A stretch of DNA of 7,146 nt from Nitrososphaerota archaeon (GTDB lineage: Archaea; Thermoproteota; Nitrososphaeria; Nitrososphaerales; Nitrosopumilaceae): assembly GCA_028867395.1 (NCBI GenBank), contig JAGWGO010000078.1:1-7146 (forward strand), read 5' to 3'. Position 1 is the first letter of the stretch; each line of letters opens with the position of its first letter. The position numbers and the translations under genes were made by a program. Positions 1-6,170 of the stretch are shown here, piece after piece. The notes below the pieces were generated by a model. The model was not told the origin of the DNA. It did not search any database and saw only the letters and a program-made list of their open reading frames with translations.

Positions 1-1
1 A

Positions 2-646
2 ATCGAGTCTACAATTCCAACACCAGAGCGTGAAGAGTCTGGAGATGCAGTAATGCACGTATTAAGATCATTTGATGTAAACAAGCCAGGTACCAAGATA
101 AAGGAGATGAAGGGGGGCGTGATAGGCGGAAGCCTCACCCAAGGGTCATTTCAGGTGGGAGACGAGATCGAGATAAAACCAGGACTTGCAAACGAGAAGA
201 GTGGCAAGTACGAGTCCATTACAACTTCAATATCATCACTTGGAACGGGTGCGGGAATTGTCGACCAGGTAAAGCCGGGAGGACTTGTTGCGATAGGCAC
301 AAAGCTTGACCCTTCAATGACGAGGTCTGACTCTCTTATTGGTTCTATAATTGGCAAGCCAGGAACTCTTCCAGAAAATTCCTACAGCGCAAAGATGGAA
401 GTAAACCTCTTTGATACTGCGGTAGGATCTGGTGATGAGATAAGAGTGTCATCAATCCAGACAGGAGAGTCTCTTAGGTTAAGCATTGGAACAGCCCCGC
501 TGCTCTCCAAGGTTACAAGTGTGAGGGGCAAGACAGTTGAGATCCAGTTCAAAAGACCTGTGTGCTTGTTTGAAAACAGCAAGGTTGCAATTAGCAGAAG
601 GCTTGCCGAGAGATGGAGATTGATAGGAGCAGGTACGGTTGGTTAA
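2..646 (+). CDS. eif2g: Translation initiation factor aIF2 subunit gamma, C-terminal part (5' incomplete)
   Basis: This subunit is the GTPase core of archaeal aIF2, which delivers initiator Met-tRNA to the ribosome in the cytoplasm. The frame is open from base 2, so the N-terminal G domain lies left of the window and about 214 C-terminal residues are visible. The stretch IPTPERE marks the exit from the G domain. It is followed by the domain II core, with RSFDVNKPGTK and GGVIGGSLTQGSFQVGDEI near the visible N-terminus. Domain III, from about base 380, carries the typical ending with RPVCLFENSKVAISRR and WRLIGAGTV. The internal Met at 53 lies inside domain II and is not the start. The stop overlaps the next gene by 8 bp, which suggests co-transcription. 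Identity is confident from motif order. The zinc knuckle and GTP-binding motifs cannot be seen here. Confidence 0.93.
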   Translation: MESTIPTPEREESGDAVMHVLRSFDVNKPGTKIKEMKGGVIGGSLTQGSFQVGDEIEIKPGLANEKSGKYESITTSISSLGTGAGIVDQVKPGGLVAIGTKLDPSMTRSDSLIGSIIGKPGTLPENSYSAKMEVNLFDTAVGSGDEIRVSSIQTGESLRLSIGTAPLLSKVTSVRGKTVEIQFKRPVCLFENSKVAISRRLAERWRLIGAGTVG

Positions 647-1016
647 GGTAGTTTGCGATACCAGTTTTCTTATGGCAGTTGCCTCAAAGAAGATAAAAAA
701 CATCACGTCTGTTGATACTGAGATAGGAGACCTTGAGTTTGTTGTTCCAAACTTGGTAATGGGGGAACTTGAAAGAATATCAAAAGGGAACAGCAAAAAA
801 AAAAGTTCAGCACTTGGGGCGCTAGAAATATCGCAAGATCTTGAAAAGATAAAAATTTCTGGCACATCAGTTGATGAGGCACTTGCGTTACATGTCAAGA
901 AACATCGCGGAATTGTGGCAACAATTGACATAGAGCTAAAGAAGAAAATAAAGGAGAACGGCGGGTCTGTGATATCACTTGCAAGCAATAAAATAGTTTT
1001 AGAACAATCCAAGTAA
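639..1016 (+). CDS. PIN-domain ribonuclease-like protein, encoded next to aIF2 gamma
   Basis: A small (125 aa) cytoplasmic protein made of a single PIN domain, a metal-dependent RNase fold. The acidic residues expected in the active site are visible: D7 in VVCDTSFLM, E43 in NLVMGELERI, D79 in SVDEAL and D97 in VATIDIELKKKIK. The start is TTG at 639. It is the only usable start, because an in-frame stop lies at 624-626 and the first ATG (residue 12) would remove D7. A GGAG lies about 10 bases upstream. The gene overlaps aIF2 gamma by 8 bp. From memory, a Fcf1/Utp24-like PIN protein next to aIF2 gamma is a recurrent archaeal arrangement, which favours a housekeeping RNA-processing role over a VapC toxin. 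No antitoxin gene is visible. A run of ten A (795-804) encodes part of a Lys-rich loop (residues 53-55). The substrate is unknown. Confidence 0.85.
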   Translation: MVKVVCDTSFLMAVASKKIKNITSVDTEIGDLEFVVPNLVMGELERISKGNSKKKSSALGALEISQDLEKIKISGTSVDEALALHVKKHRGIVATIDIELKKKIKENGGSVISLASNKIVLEQSK

Positions 1017-1018
1017 GA

Positions 1019-1028
1019 CTTAAAAATT
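1019..1028 (+). promoter_or_regulatory. TATA box for the MBL hydrolase gene
   Basis: CTTAAAAATT is centred about 27 bp upstream of the ATG at 1051, in the short gap after the PIN gene. This spacing puts transcription initiation at or very near the ATG, i.e. a leaderless mRNA. It suggests the hydrolase is transcribed at least partly independently of aIF2 gamma and the PIN gene. Inferred from position and composition only. Confidence 0.5.
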
Positions 1029-1050
1029 TGTCAGGCGTGATCAAAAAAAC

Positions 1051-1710
1051 ATGTTAGAGTATAACGGCATCAAGATAAAGTGGCTAGGCCACGACGGCTT
1101 TGTGCTTGAAAAAAATATCAAGATAGTGATCGACCCATACAGAATCTCAAAACCAATTGAGGCCGATTTGGTGCTTATATCCCACAACCACTTTGATCAC
1201 ATGAGCCCAGATGATCTGAAGAAAGTTTCATCAAAAAAGACCAAAATTGTTGCAGCAAGAGAATGTATTGACAAGCTAGGAGATATTGCATGCAAGGAAA
1301 AGATAGGCCTCATGCCGGGAGACGAAAAGACAGTTGATGGCATCAAGATAAAGGCAGTCCGTGCATATAATTTGGACAAGATAAATCCTGATACAAAAAA
1401 GCCATTTCACCCAAAAGAGGACAACAAGATTGGATTTTTTATCAACATTGGAGGCACGACAATATACCATACTGGCGACTCTGATCCCATTCCTGAGATG
1501 AATAATTTGCAACCAGATGTGTTGCTGGTTCCTGTAAGTGGCACATATGTCATGACTGTAAAAGAAGCTGTACAAGCAGTAAATGCAATAAAACCAAAGG
1601 TTGCAGTTCCTATGCACTTTGGCGCAATTGTGGGAAGCGTTGCAGATGCTGAAAAATTCAAAGAGTCTGTAACAAACTGCCAAGTGCACATACTCAAAGA
1701 AGAGCAATAG
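1051..1710 (+). CDS. Metallo-beta-lactamase-fold metal-dependent hydrolase (UPF0173-like)
   Basis: A 219-aa cytoplasmic MBL-fold protein with no signal peptide. The fold begins with KIKWLGHDGFVLE and VIDPY, where H14 is in the position typical of UPF0173-type proteins. The metal-binding signature HNHFDH is at residues 45-50 (H45, H47, D49, H50). Further ligands are H140 and D143 in YHTGDSD and H189 in VPMHFG. This set supports a two-metal site and hydrolysis of a small or phosphorylated substrate, but the family has no agreed physiological substrate and I assign none. The length fits this family, and there is no added beta-CASP or flavodoxin domain, which argues against an RNase J/CPSF or FprA type. 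The ATG at 1051 fits both the family N-terminus and the upstream TATA box. A separate promoter follows for the next gene. Confidence 0.85.
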   Translation: MLEYNGIKIKWLGHDGFVLEKNIKIVIDPYRISKPIEADLVLISHNHFDHMSPDDLKKVSSKKTKIVAARECIDKLGDIACKEKIGLMPGDEKTVDGIKIKAVRAYNLDKINPDTKKPFHPKEDNKIGFFINIGGTTIYHTGDSDPIPEMNNLQPDVLLVPVSGTYVMTVKEAVQAVNAIKPKVAVPMHFGAIVGSVADAEKFKESVTNCQVHILKEEQ

Positions 1711-1723
1711 GCACACAAAAGAG

Positions 1724-1730
1724 TAATAAA
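1724..1730 (+). promoter_or_regulatory. Probable TATA box for the STT3-cyclophilin gene
   Basis: An A/T-rich GAGTAATAAACA segment (core TAATAAA) is centred about 28 bp upstream of the TTG at 1755, in the 44-bp gap after the hydrolase. The spacing supports TTG 1755 as a leaderless start. No well-placed Shine-Dalgarno sequence precedes this codon: GAGGG at 1733-1737 is too far upstream. Confidence 0.4.
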
Positions 1731-1754
1731 CAGAGGGAAATTCATCAAGCTAGG

Positions 1755-4547
1755 TTGATTTCGGACAGAAAATTGTTTACGGTAGGAAATCGTAATTTTA
1801 ACTTACGACATTTACTTGTAATCGGAATACTTGCTGCTTCATTTTCTATCTCCGCATTGGTACGATCTCAAGCAGCAGACTATGGATTTCAGCTAAATGA
1901 GTTTGATCCTTACTTTAACTATAGAGCCACAGAATATCTTCTAGACAACGGTGTCAATGCATACGTCCACTGGCATGACACCATGAGTTGGTACCCGACA
2001 GGCAGAGACGTCTTTGCAACGGCCCAAGTGCCGCTTCACTTCACTGATGCGATCTTGTACAAGATTTTTGGCGGCGGGATGAGCCTGTATGATTTTACAA
2101 TAATATTTCCTGTAGTGTTCGGTTCGATGACTGCTGTAATAGTATTTGCACTTGTCAGGGTAATAGGTGGAACAACTGCTGGCCTTTTTGCGTCTCTTTT
2201 CTTTGCAATCTCGCCGCCAATCATAGTCAGAGGAACCATAGGGTGGTTCAAGTCAGAACCGCTGGGTCTATTTTATGGCCTGCTTGGGGTATACCTGTTC
2301 CTTAGCGGCATAAAATCTGAAAATCGCAAGGTTGCGATAGCCAAAATTGTTGGAGGCGCAGGATTTCTGAGCATAGGTTTTGCCTCTTGGGGAGGAGTAG
2401 AATTTTTCATCATACCACTTGCAATATTTTTCGTTGTACTGCCATTTGTAAGAAAAGACCACAAGTTCTTGCTGTGGGCAATTCCACTCTTTGTGGCAGT
2501 AACAATGGCTGTATCCGGAGGTGTGTTTGCAAGGCCAGGTCCAAGCTTTGTCTTCGGAGAGAGGGGCTTTGCACTCTTTGGACCGGCGATACTCATGGTA
2601 ATCATAATCTTTGCTCAGAAATTCAGCAAAGAAGAGGCCAAGCTGCGAAATGGCTTGCTAGTACTTGCTGCATGTGTGATTGCAGGAGGTGCAATCTTTG
2701 CATCAGGTGTACTCCACTCTCCAAGCTTCCGTTACATGAATGCAGTGGATCCCTTCCTGACCTCGGAGGACCCTCTAGTAGACTCGGTTGCAGAACACGC
2801 TACACCAACTTTGGCTCAAAACTTTACCTACTTTTCAACATTAATGCTGCTTGCTGGCTTTGGAATTTGGCTCATCTTCAGAAAGAAAAACGGTGACGGC
2901 TCTTTGCCGTTTAATATCAAAAATGACATGATGATCTTTGCCCTAATCCTTGGAATAGTGGGTGCATACGCAGGCTCGACATTTTCAAGACTTGAGCTCT
3001 TGACTGCAAGCTCTGTAATCGTTCTTGCATCGGTTTGTCTTGCTGCACTAACATCGGAAATTTTGAGAAAGGAGAGCAGGCCACAGATTGCCGAACCTGC
3101 AAAAGAATCATCATCAAAGAAAAAGCCAAACCAGCAGCCAAAAAAACAACCCGTCATAAACCTTGGAAGATTTTCAAAAATAGCGTTTGTTGCTGTATTA
3201 GTTGGATTGTTACTTGTGCCTACAGTATTTCCTGTTGGTGCAAACTGGATCTCAATGGTAAAAGCACCCCCGACAATTCTCAACGGAGGTTCTAACTTTG
3301 CAATTGCTACAAGCGATTGGCCAGACGCAATGACATGGCTAAAGAACAACACTCCACCAGACTCGATTGTAGCCTCGTGGTGGGACTATGGGTACTGGAT
3401 ACAGACCCTTGGCAACAGGACCACCTTTGTTGATAACGCCACTCTTGATACAAACGAGATTGCAAAGATAGCAAAGATATTTCTGGACTCGCCAGACGAT
3501 GGGTGGAAGACACTTCGCGACATGCATGCAAACTATATTCTTGTATATGTTGTAGGTCAGAAATTTGTCTCAGGCGGACAGGAGCTGTATATACTCGGCG
3601 GCGGCGGAGATGAGTCCAAGAAACAATGGTTCATGAAGATTGCAGGCGAGAACTCGACTAAATTCCTGCAGGACGATCAGTTCACACCAACTGACTACTT
3701 TTGGCAAAATACGCTTTTAGGGCAAATGTTTCCATTTACACCTGTAACATACTATGACCCAAGCACACACCAAGAGTCTCCGACATACCAAGATGGTTAT
3801 ACTGCGATATATTCTAAAAACATCAAGTATCCTGAGGGTGGCACAGGACCATTACAGCTTGCATACCAGTCAGACAGCCTTAACAGGACTGATTCTGGTG
3901 TGTTTTCTGGTGTATTGATATACAAGGTAAATCCTGACTATGTTCTTGGTACAAGTAGCGCACAGCAGACAAACAGCACCAAACCTGCAAGTATAACGCC
4001 TGCCCAGCCAAGCATCACAATTACAAACAGCTCTTCTACCACAGCTGGCGACACTGCAGTAATTACTACAAAATATGGTGATATCACACTAAAGTTGTAC
4101 AATGACGTGGCACCAAAGACAGTTGCCAACTTTGAAAAACTTGCAAACTCTGGATTCTATGACGGAACTCTATTTCACAGAATAGTTCCTGGATTTGTTA
4201 TCCAGGGAGGGGACCCCAACACAAAGAATGGAACGCAGGACACTTGGGGAATGGGAGATGCTGGATATACAATACCGCCCGAGTTTAGTGACATGAACTT
4301 TAGCAAATATACCGTGGGAATGGCGCGTGGCCAAGATGTAAACAGTGGCTCTTCGCAGTTCTTCATTACAGTAGGAGATGCAAGTTTCCTTGACGGCAAA
4401 TACACTCTCTTTGGCCAGGTAGTCTCAGGCCAAGACATTGTAGACAAGATAACCTCGCTTCCTACTAACGCGCAGAGCCAGCCTGTCAACCCAGACGATG
4501 CTCGTATAATATCGATAAAGACATCTCCTTCGATTCCTACAAAGTAA
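1755..4547 (+). CDS. STT3/AglB oligosaccharyltransferase fused to a C-terminal cyclophilin-type prolyl isomerase
   Basis: A 930-aa membrane protein. Residues 1-500 form a multi-pass STT3 membrane domain, beginning with a TM at about 16-37 and ending with one at about 477-497. EFDPYFNYRATEYL gives the first acidic motif (D51). The EL5 loop has SVAEH at 344-348 (E347). The extracytoplasmic domain, 498 to about 730, has WWDYGYW at 542-548 and a DK-type motif in DESKKQWFMKI. Together these indicate transfer of lipid-linked glycan to Asn of N-X-S/T sequons. The second acidic motif reads WFKSEP, with K166 where Asp is usual. A Ser/Thr-rich linker (about 733-765, sequons NST and NSS) leads to a full cyclophilin domain (about 766-930) with FHRIVPGFVIQGGD (R809, F814, Q817), QFF (868-870) and FLDGK. 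F878 replaces the Trp of CypA. Residues 434-474 form a basic, presumably cytosolic loop. The TTG start fits the TATA spacing. The frame is unbroken through the junction. Confidence 0.92.
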   Translation: MISDRKLFTVGNRNFNLRHLLVIGILAASFSISALVRSQAADYGFQLNEFDPYFNYRATEYLLDNGVNAYVHWHDTMSWYPTGRDVFATAQVPLHFTDAILYKIFGGGMSLYDFTIIFPVVFGSMTAVIVFALVRVIGGTTAGLFASLFFAISPPIIVRGTIGWFKSEPLGLFYGLLGVYLFLSGIKSENRKVAIAKIVGGAGFLSIGFASWGGVEFFIIPLAIFFVVLPFVRKDHKFLLWAIPLFVAVTMAVSGGVFARPGPSFVFGERGFALFGPAILMVIIIFAQKFSKEEAKLRNGLLVLAACVIAGGAIFASGVLHSPSFRYMNAVDPFLTSEDPLVDSVAEHATPTLAQNFTYFSTLMLLAGFGIWLIFRKKNGDGSLPFNIKNDMMIFALILGIVGAYAGSTFSRLELLTASSVIVLASVCLAALTSEILRKESRPQIAEPAKESSSKKKPNQQPKKQPVINLGRFSKIAFVAVLVGLLLVPTVFPVGANWISMVKAPPTILNGGSNFAIATSDWPDAMTWLKNNTPPDSIVASWWDYGYWIQTLGNRTTFVDNATLDTNEIAKIAKIFLDSPDDGWKTLRDMHANYILVYVVGQKFVSGGQELYILGGGGDESKKQWFMKIAGENSTKFLQDDQFTPTDYFWQNTLLGQMFPFTPVTYYDPSTHQESPTYQDGYTAIYSKNIKYPEGGTGPLQLAYQSDSLNRTDSGVFSGVLIYKVNPDYVLGTSSAQQTNSTKPASITPAQPSITITNSSSTTAGDTAVITTKYGDITLKLYNDVAPKTVANFEKLANSGFYDGTLFHRIVPGFVIQGGDPNTKNGTQDTWGMGDAGYTIPPEFSDMNFSKYTVGMARGQDVNSGSSQFFITVGDASFLDGKYTLFGQVVSGQDIVDKITSLPTNAQSQPVNPDDARIISIKTSPSIPTK

Positions 4548-4567
4548 GTCTAGTATCTATAAAGTCT

Positions 4568-4723
4568 TTATTGGTATCTGTCTGAAACTCGATACCTTGC
4601 GTACTTGTCATCTGGAGAATATTTTCCGGGATGAACACTTTTGGTGCTGTTTCCACACTTGGGACAGGTATCCTTGAGAGTGTATCTCTTGCACTTGTCG
4701 CACTTGCGCAGCTGGAACTTCAT
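4568..4723 (-). CDS. nop10: Nop10, H/ACA ribonucleoprotein protein (51 aa)
   Basis: Read on the minus strand, this short frame encodes 51 residues beginning MKFQLRKCDKCKRYTLKDTC. It has a zinc ribbon (C8-x2-C11 and C20-x2-C23) followed by HPGKYSPDDKYARYR, the conserved basic tail of Nop10. Nop10 is a core subunit of archaeal/eukaryotic H/ACA RNPs, where it contacts Cbf5 and guide RNA during rRNA pseudouridylation. The ATG lies 2 bp beyond the aIF2 alpha stop, so the two are surely co-transcribed; an SD-like GAGAGGG precedes the ATG by 6 bases, within the end of aIF2 alpha. The length is close to the 50-60 aa usual for archaeal Nop10. Its 3' end converges on the STT3-cyclophilin gene 20 bp away. 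Pairing of aIF2 alpha with nop10 is common in archaea, from memory. Confidence 0.93.
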   Translation of the reverse strand: MKFQLRKCDKCKRYTLKDTCPKCGNSTKSVHPGKYSPDDKYARYRVSDRYQ

Positions 4724-4725
4724 TT

Positions 4726-5526
4726 CTAGCCCTCTCGAGTCTTCTTTGATTCTTCCCGTGTAAACTTGAATGTGCCACTGCTTTTCTGTATTACATGCTC
4801 AACTGAGGCAAGAATTGGTTTGAGTTCCTTTTCTGCATCCTTGAAGTTTTGTGCCGTGATGCTAAGGCGGTATCTGGGCGCACCCATGTATGTTATAGAG
4901 ACGGTTACTTTCTTGTTGTCCATTGCCGATATTAGGGCGCGCTTGATTATCTCAATCCCATCAGGCTTTGTGCTTGTAAGCTCAAGGACTCCCCTAATCT
5001 CAACAGACGGGATCTGCATCTTTGAGCTGAGCTCTTCAATTGCAGATACTGCCTTTTGAGGTATGTCCAGGCCGTCAAGTACCGCGATGCCCTTTGCGGA
5101 AACCTCGCTAAACGCGTCATAAATAGAATCAAACTTGTCAACTAGTATATTTTCAATCTTTTCACTCTCTGCCTTTGAGAGAGAAGCCTTTGCCCTAAAG
5201 TTCTCAATGAGCGCACTCTCCTTTTCTTTGCGTTTTATTTCCAAGAGTTTTTTCTTCTTCTGGTCAGAGGAGATCTGCTTTAAGGAAAGATCAATCTCAG
5301 ATCTTCTTGGGTCAACACGCTTTACAAGGAGAACCTTCTTCTCGCCTGGCTTGAGAAACTTTTCTACGTTTCTAATCCAGCCTGTTGCAATCTCTGATAT
5401 GTGCAAAAATCCCTGGATGTTGTTGTATTCATCAAGTGTAACATAAGCTCCCTGATCCATAATTCTGGATACTGTTGCAACAACAATCTCGCCGACTTCT
5501 GGAAATTCCTGCATTGCAGTAGACAT
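4726..5526 (-). CDS. eif2a: Translation initiation factor aIF2 subunit alpha
   Basis: This subunit of the aIF2 heterotrimer supports binding of initiator tRNA by aIF2 gamma. Its N-terminal S1/OB domain (about 1-85) reads EFPEVGEIVVATVSRI, then GAYVTLDEY, GFLHISEI, and RVDPRRSEIDLSLKQI. A charged helical middle domain (about 88-170) and a C-terminal alpha/beta domain (about 175-260, with VTVSITYMGAPRYRL) follow. I choose the ATG at 5526 (266 aa). A frame extension to a TTG at 5535 adds only three residues and fits the promoter less well, while the ATG lies about 26 bp from a TATA box. By alignment with the eukaryotic SELSRRRIR segment, the position of phosphorylatable Ser51 appears to be Ala here (SEIATGWIR). 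nop10 follows after 2 bp. The gene lies 40 bp behind cobO. Confidence 0.95.
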   Translation of the reverse strand: MSTAMQEFPEVGEIVVATVSRIMDQGAYVTLDEYNNIQGFLHISEIATGWIRNVEKFLKPGEKKVLLVKRVDPRRSEIDLSLKQISSDQKKKKLLEIKRKEKESALIENFRAKASLSKAESEKIENILVDKFDSIYDAFSEVSAKGIAVLDGLDIPQKAVSAIEELSSKMQIPSVEIRGVLELTSTKPDGIEIIKRALISAMDNKKVTVSITYMGAPRYRLSITAQNFKDAEKELKPILASVEHVIQKSSGTFKFTREESKKTREG

Positions 5527-5546
5527 GTTTTTCAAGCTTTTACTAC

Positions 5547-5556
5547 GTAATTTAAT
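5547..5556 (-). promoter_or_regulatory. TATA box for aIF2 alpha-nop10
   Basis: On the minus strand ATTAAATTAC is centred about 26 bp upstream of the ATG at 5526, in the 40-bp gap between cobO and aIF2 alpha. It predicts a leaderless aIF2 alpha-nop10 transcript and decides the start in favour of 5526. Confidence 0.55.
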
Positions 5557-5566
5557 GTTGCTGGTA

Positions 5567-6121
5567 TCAGAAATCGATTCCTTTCTTTGCTCTTATGCCA
5601 GACTTGAAAGGATGCTTTACCTCCTTCATCTCAGTTACCAAGTCAGCTAGCTCAACTATCTCGTCTTTTACATGATTTCCCGTCAGAACTAGATTTACAT
5701 TTTCAGGCTTTGACTGGATCAACTTTATCACATCGTCAACAGACACAAGACCTAGGTTTACTGCATAGTTTATCTCATCTAAAATTACAATGTTGTATTT
5801 TTGTGATGAAATCTTTTCTTTTGCAATGACAAGAGCTTCTGATGCAATCTTTTTGTGGTCCTCTATTGGGCTCTTGTCGTCCATGATTCCAACAAACCCC
5901 TTGCCAACTGCAGTAAGCTCAAACTCTGGCTCTAGCCTTTTAGACGAGGTCATCTCGCCATAGTGCCACGAGCCCTTGATGAACTGGATCATGCAAACCT
6001 TGTGGTCGTACCCTATTGCGCGCAGAGCCATCCCTAGGGCTGCAGTAGTCTTTCCCTTTCCCTTCCCTGTGTAAACAATCACCAGTCCGTCCTTTCCCAT
6101 TGCAAGTTGTTTTATTGTCAC
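5567..6121 (-). CDS. cobO: ATP:corrinoid adenosyltransferase (CobO/CobA/BtuR type)
   Basis: A 184-aa cytoplasmic P-loop enzyme that transfers the adenosyl group of ATP to Co(I) corrinoids, giving adenosylcobamide in B12 synthesis or salvage. Visible features are Walker A GKGKGKTT at 19-26, then the family segment MIQFIKGSWHYGE at 44-56, Walker B VILDEIN at 112-118, the LTGNHV segment, and a closing ELADLVTEM...KHPF...GI. The order, spacing and length match CobA/CobO and not the unrelated PduO type. Start: GTG at 6121 lies about 30 bp from a TATA box, giving a near-leaderless mRNA. An ATG at 6100 (residue 8) also keeps the whole P-loop and is possible. No other B12 gene is in the window. The upstream side is occupied by an IS element transcribed in the same direction. 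Confidence 0.93.
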   Translation of the reverse strand: MTIKQLAMGKDGLVIVYTGKGKGKTTAALGMALRAIGYDHKVCMIQFIKGSWHYGEMTSSKRLEPEFELTAVGKGFVGIMDDKSPIEDHKKIASEALVIAKEKISSQKYNIVILDEINYAVNLGLVSVDDVIKLIQSKPENVNLVLTGNHVKDEIVELADLVTEMKEVKHPFKSGIRAKKGIDF

Positions 6122-6147
6122 AAGTAAAAATCTGACGCTCTCAAAGT

Positions 6148-6155
6148 GTATATCC
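6148..6155 (-). promoter_or_regulatory. TATA box for cobO
   Basis: On the minus strand GGATATAC lies about 26 bp upstream of a predicted transcription start around 6125, four bases before the GTG at 6121. Only about 15 bp separate it from the IS end at 6171. A BRE would just fit; any regulator site further upstream would have been displaced by the insertion. Confidence 0.5.
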
Positions 6156-6170
6156 CTATAGCAAAAAAAC

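Noticed and set aside
479..1012. A 177-codon open frame on the minus strand across aIF2 gamma and the PIN gene
   Set aside because: It is antisense to two well-supported genes and has Ser/Phe-rich, unrecognisable content; it is a codon shadow.
639..1016. VapC toxin of a toxin-antitoxin pair
   Set aside because: The PIN gene overlaps aIF2 gamma and has no small antitoxin gene beside it; the context favours a housekeeping nuclease.
2387..2896. A Cys-rich 169-codon open frame on the plus strand inside the STT3 region
   Set aside because: It lies out of frame within the conserved STT3 membrane domain. The Cys residues come from out-of-frame reading of TGC/TGT in hydrophobic codons and make no spaced motif.
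2828..3352. A 174-codon minus-strand open frame opposite STT3
   Set aside because: Wholly antisense to conserved coding sequence, with no recognisable domain and no promoter.
4559..4571. Perfect dyad ATAAAG-T-CTTTAT between the convergent genes, considered as a bidirectional terminator
   Set aside because: A one-base loop cannot form a good hairpin, the arms are A/T-rich and short, no strong T-tract follows on either strand, and it overlaps the nop10 stop. A chance dyad is as likely.
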